Assembly (NCBI GenBank): GCA_965220205.1
Contig: OZ244812.1
Coordinates: forward strand, 1,550,001-1,614,000
From: G965220205 sp965220205
GTDB taxonomy: Bacteria > Chloroflexota > Dehalococcoidia > Lucifugimonadales > Australimonadaceae
Direction of reading: 5' to 3'
DNA length: 64,000 nucleotides
Shown: piece after piece, positions 46,295-54,523 of the stretch
How the letters are laid out: every line of letters begins with the position of its first letter
Position numbering within the stretch: position 1 is the first letter of the stretch
Made by a program: the position numbers and the translations under genes
Notes under the pieces: generated by a model
What the model was told of the DNA's origin: nothing
Databases searched by the model: none
What the model saw: the letters and a program-made list of their open reading frames with translations, nothing else

Positions 46295-47979
46295 CTCTCC
46301 TCCGTCAGGGCGTCCTCCGTCAGGGCGGCGAAATCGAGCCTGCACTCGCGGGCGTACTGCAGGTGCAGGTACTTGAACTGAGCGTCGCGCTGGCCCGCCT
46401 GCACGCAGCTGGCGCGGTACCGGTCGCCCGTCCCGCGCCGGAGCCAACGGACGTCCAACGGCTCGAGCCGGCCGCTCTTGCGCTTGGCCTCGTACTCGAC
46501 GTTCAGCTCGCAGAGCCGCGAGTCAACCTCGGCGGCGATGTCGCTCCCGCCGTCGTGACGGTCCGCCTCGACGAACAGCGTATAGCGCGCGGACTCCTCG
46601 TCGGCGACGACGATGAAGAACTGCTGACCGACGCTCCGCCCGTTCAACGCCTCCGGCGCCGCGACCAGCACCTGAGCCTCGGTCAGCTTCTCCCCCGTGA
46701 TGTTCGTCGTGCCCTTGCCCTTCTGGACGAACTCGATCGTGGGCGTTTCGTACACCCTTCCGTTGACCCGGACGATGTCGTTCATGTCGTACCGGTACAA
46801 CCCGTCGGGCGTCGTCACGAACACGTAGTACTCGCCGCCCTCGTCGAGCTCGTCGAGGCCCACGAGCTCCGCGTTCCCCGCCTCCCAAGCGCCGCGTTCG
46901 GCAAACTCGAAGTAAGTCTGAAAGAGGCTCGGCAGGCACACGTTGTTGCGTGCGTCAATGTTGAGCGTTCCGCGGAACTCGCTCGCCATATACCCCAACT
47001 CGATGATCGGGACGCCGTCGGGCAGCAGGCCCGACAGGCCATGCAGAGCGGTCCCACAGCTGCCGCCCGTCCACGTCACCACGCCCTCGAGGTCCGGCCA
47101 GGCGTCGGTGTACGTGAAGCGGCCCGCCGCGGCCAACCGGCGCTCGAGATAGGCTGCGCGTTGCGGGCGAGGCCGCAGCCCGCGAGCCACGGCAGCGGGC
47201 AGCGAGCCCTCGTCCGGCAAGCCGCCGTCGGCGATCGCCCTCAGCACCGCGTCCGCGTGTTCGTCGGCAACCTTCAGCAGCCGGAGGAACGTCGACGGGT
47301 TGGCCGTCGCCATGGCCGTGACCTGTTCCTCGGCGAGGCCGTACACGACTGTCGCAAGGTGCCGCGCCTCGTAGTCCTCGATGTCCGCGAGCTCGGCGGG
47401 CAACACGTACCGGGACCGCACGAGCCGCGGCTGAGTCTGGTAGAGCAGCCCCGTCGCGGAGCCGAACGGCGTCCCGCCCTCCATCCTGCCCTCAACGGCC
47501 TGACCGCTGATCGCGAACGCCTTGCCCCGCAGCACCGCCGAGTCCCGCGACCAGACGTAGGCGGTCAGCTGTTGATCGCGCTTCATCCGCGCCAGGCCCG
47601 ACGGCGTGACGGGTATGTTCTTGGGCGCGCCCGCCGTCCCGCTCGTCCGGTGGTAGTACACCGGGCGCTCCATCGTGAGGCATTGCTCGCCGGTGAGTTC
47701 CTGACGCTCGATCAGGGGACGGAGGTCCTCGTACGTCTGAACCGGAACCGCGGCACGGTACGCGCCGGCGTCGTCGACGTGCGAGAAGGCGTTGCGCCTG
47801 CCGAACTCCGTTTCGGCGTTCTCCGTCACGATCCGCCGCAGCAGAGACAGCTGCGCGTCGCGGGGGCGCTTCGCTCCCTCCACGAGCGCCCGGTACTGGC
47901 GGGATTGCTTCACGCTGAGGCCCTTGCGCAGCAGAGCGTAGCTCATGCTCTGACCGACCGCGCCCAGGACGCTAGCCAT
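46291..47979 (-). CDS. GH3-family acyl-adenylating / acyl-amido synthetase
   Basis: 562 residues similar to the plant GH3 auxin-conjugating family (PF03321). Features: YEDLRPLIERQELTGEQCLTMERPVYYHRTSGTAGAPKNIPVTP with the ATP-binding SSGT-like motif (HRTSGTAG), IIELGYMASEFRGTLNIDARNNVCLPSLFQTYFEFAERG, the VVTTPDGLYRYDMNDIVRV block, and FVQKGKGTTNITGEKLTEAQV for the C-terminal lid. Known members activate a carboxylate with ATP and join it to an amino acid. The start at 47979 overlaps the preceding gene by 8 nt and its stop overlaps the next by 4. Confidence 0.85.
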   Translation of the reverse strand: MASVLGAVGQSMSYALLRKGLSVKQSRQYRALVEGAKRPRDAQLSLLRRIVTENAETEFGRRNAFSHVDDAGAYRAAVPVQTYEDLRPLIERQELTGEQCLTMERPVYYHRTSGTAGAPKNIPVTPSGLARMKRDQQLTAYVWSRDSAVLRGKAFAISGQAVEGRMEGGTPFGSATGLLYQTQPRLVRSRYVLPAELADIEDYEARHLATVVYGLAEEQVTAMATANPSTFLRLLKVADEHADAVLRAIADGGLPDEGSLPAAVARGLRPRPQRAAYLERRLAAAGRFTYTDAWPDLEGVVTWTGGSCGTALHGLSGLLPDGVPIIELGYMASEFRGTLNIDARNNVCLPSLFQTYFEFAERGAWEAGNAELVGLDELDEGGEYYVFVTTPDGLYRYDMNDIVRVNGRVYETPTIEFVQKGKGTTNITGEKLTEAQVLVAAPEALNGRSVGQQFFIVVADEESARYTLFVEADRHDGGSDIAAEVDSRLCELNVEYEAKRKSGRLEPLDVRWLRRGTGDRYRASCVQAGQRDAQFKYLHLQYARECRLDFAALTEDALTEER

Positions 47980-48883
47980 TCTCCAGCCCCTTGATGAACG
48001 GGCTCCTCATCTGTGTGAAGAAGCCCGTAGGGTACGCGCGGTTGAGGAGGCCCAGCGGCCCGACCTCTCGACCCTGGGGGAGGAACCGAGTCCCGAACAG
48101 CACGTCCCAGATGATGAGGTTGTTCCCGAAGTTCCTGTCGGATTCCTCGACGAGCCGCGAGTGGTGCCAGCGGTGCAATTCAGGCCCGGCGACGATGTAG
48201 TTCAGCGGGCCGAGGCTCACCCGGCAGTTCGAGTGCTGGAAGAAGCCGTTGAGCGCGTAGAAGACGAAGTACGCCGCCAGCACTTCGGGGGCGACGCCCA
48301 CGAGCGCGAACGGCAACCCGTCGAATGCGTACTGCACCGCCTTCTCGATGGGATGGAACCGCCCGACGTTGAACCAGTACAGCTGGCGCGGCGAGTGGTG
48401 CACCGCGTGGAACCGCCACATGCACGTGAAACGGTGGAACGCCCGGTGCAGCCAGTACCGGAGGAAGTCAGCCGCCAACAGCATCAGCGCGGCCTGCGCC
48501 GCCACCGGCAGGTCGTGGGGCCAGAGGACGTCCACCGTCAACCCGTTGGCGTCGAGCGCGCCCGCGAGCGCAATCACGACCGTGATGGACAGCAGGTACG
48601 GCACGCCCACCTGCACCGCGGCCATGAACAGCGCGTCGGCCCGGACGTCCTCCGCGGGCGGCCGCCAGCCGGCCCGATAGGGCAGCCTCGCCTCGTGCAG
48701 CGTGATGAGGGCCGCGCCGGCCACCACCGCTGCGTAGGAGGCGAGCGTCGTCGGCCACCCCGCTCCGGCGAGCGCCATGTACAGCGCGACGCCGAACGCT
48801 ATGACGATCGGGTACGAGCCGGCCGTCGCCAGTCTCGCGACGTTCGCTCTGCTCTCGGCGCCGGTGTCGTTGGGGTCGGTCAC
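47972..48883 (-). CDS. Sterol desaturase / fatty acid hydroxylase family protein
   Basis: 303 residues, about five membrane helices and the di-iron histidine set: HRAFHRF (HxxxH), MWRFHAVHHS (HxxHH) and ELHRWHHS (HxxHH). FNVGRFHPIEKAVQYAF and GFFQHSNCRVSLGPLNYIV lie between them. This is the PF04116 family, which hydroxylates or desaturates lipids using O2. The GTG start at 48883 shares GTGA with the stop of the preceding gene. Second gene of the four-gene operon. Confidence 0.88.
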   Translation of the reverse strand: MTDPNDTGAESRANVARLATAGSYPIVIAFGVALYMALAGAGWPTTLASYAAVVAGAALITLHEARLPYRAGWRPPAEDVRADALFMAAVQVGVPYLLSITVVIALAGALDANGLTVDVLWPHDLPVAAQAALMLLAADFLRYWLHRAFHRFTCMWRFHAVHHSPRQLYWFNVGRFHPIEKAVQYAFDGLPFALVGVAPEVLAAYFVFYALNGFFQHSNCRVSLGPLNYIVAGPELHRWHHSRLVEESDRNFGNNLIIWDVLFGTRFLPQGREVGPLGLLNRAYPTGFFTQMRSPFIKGLENG

Positions 48884-49374
48884 GCCGTTCCCCTGAAGCC
48901 GCCAACGGCGCCGCCGGCGGAACGCTCCTCGCCTGCTGCCCCGCTCGACTCGCCGCTAGAGGCGCGTCTGGAGAGGTAGCGGCCCAGCGTCAGAACGAAC
49001 GTCGCCAGGACGATGTGAAAGAAGGCAGGGAGCGTCTGGGCGAACCATGCGGAGTCGGAGAGGAACGTCAGCCCGGCGACGAGGCGAAACGCCATGACCG
49101 CGAAGTAGGCGCCGCCGACGGCAAGGCACGCCTGGCGCTTCCACGGGCGCGGGGCGATGGCGTCTGTCCTCACTCGGGCTATCACGACCGCCATAGCGAC
49201 GAGGATGCCCGCCTGCGTCGCGACGAGGGCCGGATACGGTATCGCGGAGCCCTGCCAGTCGTCGAACGGAGGGAGAAACGGGACTTCGTACGCGGCCTGC
49301 GCCAGTTGGGCCGCCACGCGCAGGCCGAACAACCCCGCCAGCAGGAGCATCCACGGAAGATAGCGGCGTCCCAT
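48880..49374 (-). CDS. Four-helix membrane protein of unknown function
   Basis: 164 residues from ATG 49374 (MGRRYLPWMLLLAGLFGLRVAAQ), with GAGAG upstream. Four hydrophobic helices: 7-25, a second near 50-68, a third near 80-100, and a fourth (FFHIVLATFVLTLGRYL) before a Ser/Gly/Glu-rich tail. FLPPFDDWQGSAIPYPALVATQAGIL is a distinctive loop, and I do not recognise a family. It is the first gene of the operon with the hydroxylase, GH3-type and enolase-superfamily genes, so it may act with the membrane hydroxylase. Confidence 0.65.
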   Translation of the reverse strand: MGRRYLPWMLLLAGLFGLRVAAQLAQAAYEVPFLPPFDDWQGSAIPYPALVATQAGILVAMAVVIARVRTDAIAPRPWKRQACLAVGGAYFAVMAFRLVAGLTFLSDSAWFAQTLPAFFHIVLATFVLTLGRYLSRRASSGESSGAAGEERSAGGAVGGFRGTA

Positions 49375-49483
49375 AGTCTCTCTTCTCGCCGTGGCCCCCC
49401 GCGGCAGCGTCGCGAGGGCAGGTCGTCGCCATGTCGATTGTATCACCCGGCGTCAGCGCCCTCGTCGGCGCGTGGACACTAGA

Positions 49484-49622
49484 AATGACGGGAAATGGGT
49501 CAGAATCATCCAAAACTGTCCCAAACTGCGAGGTTTCTCACTCGTAAATTGCAGGGGTTTACGAGTGGGCGGGCAAAATAGTGCGACATTCTGCGACATT
49601 TTGGGACATTTGCTCGTAAATC
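49484..49622. repeat. Dispersed intergenic element, copy D (two opposed 10-bp arrays around a CTCGTAAA hairpin)
   Basis: Plus-strand array at 49484-49533: AATGACGGGA, AATGGGTCAG, AATCATCCAA, AACTGTCCCA, AACTGCGAGG, a degenerate series. Minus-strand array at 49578-49610: AATGTCCCAA, AATGTCGCAG, AATGTCGCAC, then TATTTTG, exact in 10-bp phase. Between them CACTCGTAAA (49539-49548) and TTTACGAGTG (49558-49567) form a perfect 10-bp stem, and CTCGTAAAT occurs again at 49613-49621. Confidence 0.7.
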
Positions 49623-49664
49623 GGGCCCGCGCCGCGGGGCGGCGCCGGCGGTGGGTTGGGTGGG

Positions 49665-49709
49665 CCCCTTCGACGGGCTCAGGACGGGCTTCGACAGGCT
49701 CAGACAGGC
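49665..49709. repeat. CTTCGACAGGCTCAGG repeat, copy 2
   Basis: CCCCTTCGACGGGCTCAGG at 49665-49683, then ACGGG, then CTTCGACAGGCTCAGACAGG, the same two-unit structure as 33441-33501 with the two units in swapped order. Confidence 0.7.
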
Positions 49710-49827
49710 ATCGTAGGGGGGCGAGGGGTGCTGGGGGAAGGAGCGGGTGTCATGGCGGGAGGCCTGTGGGTGTAAGCTAGCTGCCGCTCCCTTCGGACTG
49801 AGGAGGGAGCGCATTCGAGGAGGAGCC

Positions 49828-50643
49828 ATGGCTACGACTGAGAAGGTCTGGATCGAGAAGTACGCTGAGATGACTCACGGGAAGACCCGGTACTGGGAGG
49901 CCGGCGCCGGATATCCCACGATCCTCGTCCACGGGGTCGGGTGGACGAGCGGCTGCGAGACGTGGGTCCGCAACATCGGCCCGCTCTCCGAGAGGCTCCA
50001 CGTCTACGCCATCGACTGCCTGAACTGGGGCGTCGGCGACATCCTCCAACAGGAGTTCTCCTTCGCCTACCTCGTCGACCACGTCCGCGAGTTCATGGAC
50101 GTGATGGGGATCGAGCGGGCGAACATCGTGGGGCACTCGATGGGGGGCTGGCTCGTGACGCTGCTGGCCTACGAGAGCCCGGAGCGGGTCAACAAGCTGG
50201 TGAACGTGGCGGGCGGCGGGACCGCGACGCGGCCTCTGCAGAGCATGGTGGAGTTCAAGGTGCCGTCCGAGGAGCAGATCAAGGAGCAGCTCGCCGGCCG
50301 GTTCCCCGCGGGGACGGTGGACGTCGATGAGCTCGCGGCAACGTTCATTCACAAGACCTCGCTGCCGGGCCACGGCGAGGCGTTCGCGGGGGTCATGCGG
50401 CACATGACCAACCCGGACACGCGGCTGCGCTACAACACGCTGCGCCGGATGCCGCACATCAAGGTCCCGACGCTGGTGTGCTGGGGGACGGACGACCAGA
50501 CCAACGCGTTCGAGATGGGCGAGCAGACGGCGGCCGCCATCCCCGGCGCCCGCCTCGTGCCGTTCGAGGGCATTGGCCACATGCTGCCGCAGCAGGCCGC
50601 GGAGCGGTTCAACGAGGTCGCGTCGGAGTTCTTGGGGTCGTAG
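49828..50643 (+). CDS. Alpha/beta hydrolase
   Basis: 271 residues from ATG 49828, with GAGGAGGAG just upstream. The oxyanion strand is PTILVHGVGWTSG, the nucleophile elbow NIVGHSMGGWLV, the acid TLVCWGTDDQTN and the histidine EGIGHMLPQQ, so the catalytic triad is complete. The cap region (SMVEFKVPSEEQIKEQLAGRFPAGT) is short. It resembles C-C bond hydrolases and esterases of the MhpC type; the substrate is unknown. It is convergent with polA, 35 nt from its stop. Confidence 0.88.
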   Translation: MATTEKVWIEKYAEMTHGKTRYWEAGAGYPTILVHGVGWTSGCETWVRNIGPLSERLHVYAIDCLNWGVGDILQQEFSFAYLVDHVREFMDVMGIERANIVGHSMGGWLVTLLAYESPERVNKLVNVAGGGTATRPLQSMVEFKVPSEEQIKEQLAGRFPAGTVDVDELAATFIHKTSLPGHGEAFAGVMRHMTNPDTRLRYNTLRRMPHIKVPTLVCWGTDDQTNAFEMGEQTAAAIPGARLVPFEGIGHMLPQQAAERFNEVASEFLGS

Positions 50644-50678
50644 GCGTAAGCGGTCGTAGAGGACGGCGGAGCCCCGCC

Positions 50679-53507
50679 CTACACCGCGTCGAGGTCCGCC
50701 CAGTTGTCGCCCGTCTTGATGTCGATCTTGAGCGGCGCCGATAGGTCGAGCGCGCTGGGCATGACTTCGTGCAGCATGGCGGCGAGCGCTTGCTCCTCGT
50801 CGCGCGGCGTCTCGAACACCAGCTCGTCGTGGACCTGCAGCAGCATCCTGGCCCTGAACCCGTCGCCTTCTAGCCGCTTCTGCACGCCCGCCATCGCCGT
50901 GTTGATGATGTCCGACGTCGTGCCCTGCACCGGCATGTTGAGGGCCATGCGCTCGCCCGCCTGGCGCACGGGGTAGTGCGGAGACGTCAGCTCGGGGAGG
51001 TAGCGGCGGCGGCCCAGCAGCGTCTCCGCGTAGCCGGTCTCCTTCGCGCGGGCCACCGTCTCGTCTAGATACTCGCGCACCTTGGCGTAGGTCGCGAAGT
51101 AGTCGCCGATGAACTGGTTGCCCTCGTCCATGCTCATCTCGGTCTGCCGGGAGATGCCAAACGCGCTCAGTCCGTAGGCCACGCCGAAGTTCATGACCTT
51201 CGCCATGCGCCGCATGTCGGACGTCACCTCGTCGATGGGAACCCCGTAGATGAGCGACGCCGTCGAGGCGTGGATGTCCTCGTCGCGCTCGAACGCTTGC
51301 ATCAGGGCCGGGTCCTGCGACAGGTGCGCCAGCGCGCGGAGGTCGATCTGCGAGTAGTCGGCGGAGAGCAGCTCCCACTCGGGCCGCCGCTCCGCGATGA
51401 ACGCCCGGCGCACGCGCAGCCCAAGCTCGGTGCGCACGGGTATGTTCTGGAGATTGGGGTCGTTGCTCGCCAGCCGTCCCGTCGCCGAACCCGCCTGGTT
51501 ATACGTCGTGTGGATGCGGCGCGTGCGCGGATTCACCTCGAGCGGCAACGTGTCGACGTAGGTCGACTTCAGCTTCGTCAGCGCACGGTATTCCAGCACG
51601 TGATTGACGACCGGGTCGGCGTCGCGGAGGCCCTCCAGGACCGACGCGTCGGTCGAGTAGCCCTTCTGCGTCTTGCGTCCGCTCGGCAGCTTCCGCTCCT
51701 TGAACAGCAAGTCCCCGAGCTGGGACGGCGAGTTGATGTTGAACTCGTGCCCCACTGCCTCGTACGCCGCCCGCTCCGCCGCCTCGATCTGAACGACCAA
51801 CTCCTCGTCGAGCTCCGCCAGCACCGATGCGTCGATGGCTATGCCGTTCGCCTGCACCTGCGCCAGCACTGGCACGAGCGGCATCGCGTGGTCGCGGTTG
51901 AACGCCGTGAGGCCGTCCCGCTCGAGCTCCGGCGCCAGCGCGCGCATGAGCTTGAGCGTTGCGTCGACGTTCTCCCCCGCGAACCTTGCCGCCGCGTCGA
52001 TCGGCACGGCGTCGAAACCGACCTGCTTGCGGCCGGTCCCGACGAGGTCGCCGAGCGCCTGGAGCTCGACGTTCAGCCGGTTGAACGCGAGTTGCTTCAA
52101 CCCCAGCGCCTTGTCGCCAACCAGGTGCGCCGCAATCATCGTGTCGAACGCGATGTCGACGCTCGTGGGCCGCACGCCGTAGTTCGACAGCAACGTGAGC
52201 ATGAAGTTGAGGTTGTGTCCCGCCTTGCCGACGCCGGCCGACCGGAGCGCCGGGCCCACGCGGTCCAGGACCGTATCGACGCCGAGCTGCGCGCCCTCCG
52301 CGTGGCCGAGCGGGACGTAGTAGGCGCTGTCCTCCTCGACGGCGAGCGCGAGTCCGGTCAGCGCCGCTTCCATCGCCCGGTGCGAGCTCGCCTCTGCTTC
52401 GACGACGACGATCGACGCGGCCTCGACCGCGCGCATCATGCCGTCGAGCTTCTCGGGAGAGTCGACGATAGTCACCCGGACATCGGCGCTCTCCCCCCTC
52501 CTCAATCCTCCCCCCTCAGGGGGGAGGAGGCCAGACGGCTCCGGCTCGCCGGGTCCCTGGGGAATGCGCCCGACCAGGCTGCTGAACTCGAGCTCCTGGA
52601 ACACGTCGAGCACGTCCTCGCGCCGGTAGCCGCCGAACTCCGCCTCCTCCATGCTGAACCCGGACGGCGCGTCCCGCACGATAGTGACGAGATGCTTGCT
52701 CAGCGCGATCGTCTCGGCGTGCTCGCGGACGAGCCCCTGGATGCGCGGAGGTTTGACCTCGTCGACGCGCTCGAGCAACTCCTCCGTGCTGTGGAACTCC
52801 TGGATCAGCTTCACCGCTGTCTTCGCGCCGATCCCCGGGACGCCGGGGATATTATCGGAGGCGTCGCCCGTCAGCGCCTTGACGTCGCGCTGCTGATCGG
52901 GTTCGAGGCCGCCGTAGCGCTCGCGGACAGCCGCTTCGCCGTACAGCTTGGTGTCGCCGAATCCGGTCGTCAGCAGCACGCTCACCTGGGGCGAGACGAG
53001 TTGGAGCGTATCGGTGTCGCCGGTCGCGATGATGCAGTCGATGGCGTTCTCGGTGGCGTAGGCGGCGATGGTCCCGAGCACGTCGTCCGCCTCGTAGCCG
53101 GCCAGCTCGTAGATGGGCACGCCGAACGCGCGCATCACCTGCTTCACGCGTTCGAGGTTCTGGTGCAGCTCCTTGGGCGCGTCGGGGCGGTTCGCCTTGT
53201 ACGCGACAAACTGCTCGTGGCGGAAGGTCGGGCCGGGCGGATCGAACACGATGGCGACGTGCGTGGGGTTCCGGTCCGCCATCGTCTTGAAGAACGTGCT
53301 CGTGAACGAGTAGACGCCCCGCACGTCCTCGCCCGTCTTGCGGACGGTCATGGGCCGCGCCTGCTGGAGCGCGAACCACGCCCGGAACACCATGGCGTGA
53401 CCGTCCATGACGAGCAGCAGCGGCTTGCGGGCCGCGCCGCCGTCGCTGCCGGACGGTCGGTCGAACAGCTGCGGCGAGTCCTGATTGGAGGACGTCTTGC
53501 CTGCCAT
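50679..53507 (-). CDS. polA: DNA polymerase I
   Basis: 942 residues from ATG 53507. Domains: 5'-nuclease (about 28-315; LLVMDGHAMVFRAWF, IVFDPPGPTFRHEQF, TGDASDNIPGVPGIGAKTA); a 3'-5' exonuclease fold that looks inactive; and the polymerase domain with motif A LLSADYSQIDLRALAHLSQD, motif B RRMAKVMNFGVAYGLSAFG and motif C LQVHDELVFE. The proofreading residues are altered: DxE reads EAE in VVVEAEASS, and GHNLNFML lacks the next Asp. A dispersed palindromic repeat is inserted in frame near residues 324-338, in the linker between the first two domains. It fills Okazaki gaps and repairs DNA. Confidence 0.96.
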   Translation of the reverse strand: MAGKTSSNQDSPQLFDRPSGSDGGAARKPLLLVMDGHAMVFRAWFALQQARPMTVRKTGEDVRGVYSFTSTFFKTMADRNPTHVAIVFDPPGPTFRHEQFVAYKANRPDAPKELHQNLERVKQVMRAFGVPIYELAGYEADDVLGTIAAYATENAIDCIIATGDTDTLQLVSPQVSVLLTTGFGDTKLYGEAAVRERYGGLEPDQQRDVKALTGDASDNIPGVPGIGAKTAVKLIQEFHSTEELLERVDEVKPPRIQGLVREHAETIALSKHLVTIVRDAPSGFSMEEAEFGGYRREDVLDVFQELEFSSLVGRIPQGPGEPEPSGLLPPEGGGLRRGESADVRVTIVDSPEKLDGMMRAVEAASIVVVEAEASSHRAMEAALTGLALAVEEDSAYYVPLGHAEGAQLGVDTVLDRVGPALRSAGVGKAGHNLNFMLTLLSNYGVRPTSVDIAFDTMIAAHLVGDKALGLKQLAFNRLNVELQALGDLVGTGRKQVGFDAVPIDAAARFAGENVDATLKLMRALAPELERDGLTAFNRDHAMPLVPVLAQVQANGIAIDASVLAELDEELVVQIEAAERAAYEAVGHEFNINSPSQLGDLLFKERKLPSGRKTQKGYSTDASVLEGLRDADPVVNHVLEYRALTKLKSTYVDTLPLEVNPRTRRIHTTYNQAGSATGRLASNDPNLQNIPVRTELGLRVRRAFIAERRPEWELLSADYSQIDLRALAHLSQDPALMQAFERDEDIHASTASLIYGVPIDEVTSDMRRMAKVMNFGVAYGLSAFGISRQTEMSMDEGNQFIGDYFATYAKVREYLDETVARAKETGYAETLLGRRRYLPELTSPHYPVRQAGERMALNMPVQGTTSDIINTAMAGVQKRLEGDGFRARMLLQVHDELVFETPRDEEQALAAMLHEVMPSALDLSAPLKIDIKTGDNWADLDAV
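52493..52536. repeat. CCTCCTC palindromic element, copy 2, inserted in frame within polA
   Basis: CCCCCCTCCTCAATCC then TCCCCCCTCAGGGGGGAGGA then GGCCAGAC is almost identical to the intergenic copies at 33366-33404 and 57404-57910. On the coding strand it translates as SGLLPPEGGGLRRGE without stop codons, in the exonuclease-domain linker of PolA. It adds 15 codons, so the frame is kept. Compare the Rickettsia palindromic elements, which also sit inside genes. Confidence 0.85.
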
Positions 53508-53509
53508 CG

Positions 53510-53875
53510 CTACGTGCGCTTGATAGGCTTGAAGAAGCTGTGCAGGTAGTTGAGCTTGTGCGCCCACCGGTGCGACCGCTTGAGCACTGCGTCGGACATC
53601 GACCTGCCCCCCGCGGTGATGCGAATCGCCTTGTACCCCGGCGCGGGCAGCATCGGCGCTGTGTCGGACACGCGCACCTCGCAGCCCTCCCTTTCGAGGT
53701 ACGCCTTGAGCCCTTCGTACCCCTTGGGCCGTATGCCGGGCGTGACGTAGATGTACAGCTCCTCCGAGCCGAGCAACTCGTGGACGTGGTCGTCGGCGAC
53801 CTCGGCGCCCTTGCCCGACCCGACGCGGAGCTGCGCCCGCGTGATGCCCTTGTCGTTCAACGTCATGGCCCGCAT
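53510..53875 (-). CDS. Small conserved-looking protein upstream of polA, unknown function
   Basis: 121 residues from ATG 53875 (MRAMTLNDKGITRAQLRVGSG), or 118 from 53866. Neither start has a strong ribosome site. It has a plausible alpha/beta pattern: VADDHVHELLGSEELYIYVTPGIRPKGYEGLKAYLEREGCEVRVSD and GYKAIRITAGGRSMSDAVLKRSHRWAHKLNYLHSFFKPIKRT. The basic end suggests nucleic-acid contact, but no family is recognised. Its stop is only 2 nt before the polA ATG, so it is probably translated with polA. Confidence 0.6.
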   Translation of the reverse strand: MRAMTLNDKGITRAQLRVGSGKGAEVADDHVHELLGSEELYIYVTPGIRPKGYEGLKAYLEREGCEVRVSDTAPMLPAPGYKAIRITAGGRSMSDAVLKRSHRWAHKLNYLHSFFKPIKRT

Positions 53876-53892
53876 TCTACCAGCGGTCCGGA

Positions 53893-54414
53893 CTACCGGG
53901 CGAGGCTCCACTGAATGACGCCGCCGGGGCACGTCTGGCAACTGAGCGTCGTGAACCCGGACCGAACCGCGCCCGGCGCGAACAGCGGAATGCCCTCGCC
54001 GAGCACCAGCGGGAAGACGGTAAGGACCATCTCGTCGATGAGGCCCGCGTTGAGCAAAACAGTGTTGATCTGCCCACCGCCGACGAGCCAGATGTCCAGT
54101 CCGCGCTGCTCCTTGAGCGTCCGCACGAAGCCGGCGATGTCGCCGGAGACGAACTCCGCGTGCTCCTCCGCCGGGGGAAGCGGCCCCCGGGTGAACACGT
54201 AGTTCTTCTTGTCCGGGCTGGGCGTCTCGCCGAAACTCAGAACGACCCGGTGCGTCGTGTTCCCCATCAGGGTCGTGTCGATCGAGTCGTAGAACTCCTG
54301 ATAGCCGAAATCGTCGGCCCCGCCCGAGGCGCTGTCGAGCCAGTCGAGCTCATGGTTCGGCCCGGCGATCAGGCCGTCGAGACTCATCGCGGTGTACAGC
54401 TTGACCTTTCGCAC
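53893..54414 (-). CDS. Dihydrofolate-reductase-family protein (RibD C-terminal-like)
   Basis: 173 residues. KVKLYTAMSLDGLIAGPNHELDWLD is the DHFR-fold N-terminus, DTTLMGNTTHRVVLSF the second block, KNYVFTRGP the third, and DIWLVGGGQINTVLLNAGLIDEMVLTVFPLVLGEGIPLF the NADPH-binding GGG block of the RibD_C family (PF01872). This family differs from true FolA and includes many stress reductases; a pterin or pyrimidine substrate is assumed. It is the first gene of the run leading to polA. Confidence 0.88.
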   Translation of the reverse strand: MRKVKLYTAMSLDGLIAGPNHELDWLDSASGGADDFGYQEFYDSIDTTLMGNTTHRVVLSFGETPSPDKKNYVFTRGPLPPAEEHAEFVSGDIAGFVRTLKEQRGLDIWLVGGGQINTVLLNAGLIDEMVLTVFPLVLGEGIPLFAPGAVRSGFTTLSCQTCPGGVIQWSLAR

Positions 54415-54523
54415 CTCGACCTCCGGCTATCGCGCCCTACCCTGCTGTCCCAACCCCTTGCGGGACGGAGCGGCCAGCGTAGGATAGTCGCCCAAGTCGA
54501 GACGCGCAGGAGGAACGCCGCCC

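Larger units (their letters stand above)
49375..49827. other. Intergenic region between the four-gene operon and the hydrolase gene
   Basis: No gene. It contains element copy D (49484-49622) and a CTTCGAC-type repeat (49665-49709), and must also hold the divergent promoters of both flanking transcripts. GAGGAGGAG before 49828 is the hydrolase ribosome site. Confidence 0.6.

Noticed and set aside
51270..53549. A 759-codon open frame antisense to polA, and similar long antisense frames (e.g. 7221-8837, 14549-16186, 23832-25529, 36880-38184)
   Set aside because: These are high-GC mirror frames with no family resemblance, lying over well-supported genes on the other strand.
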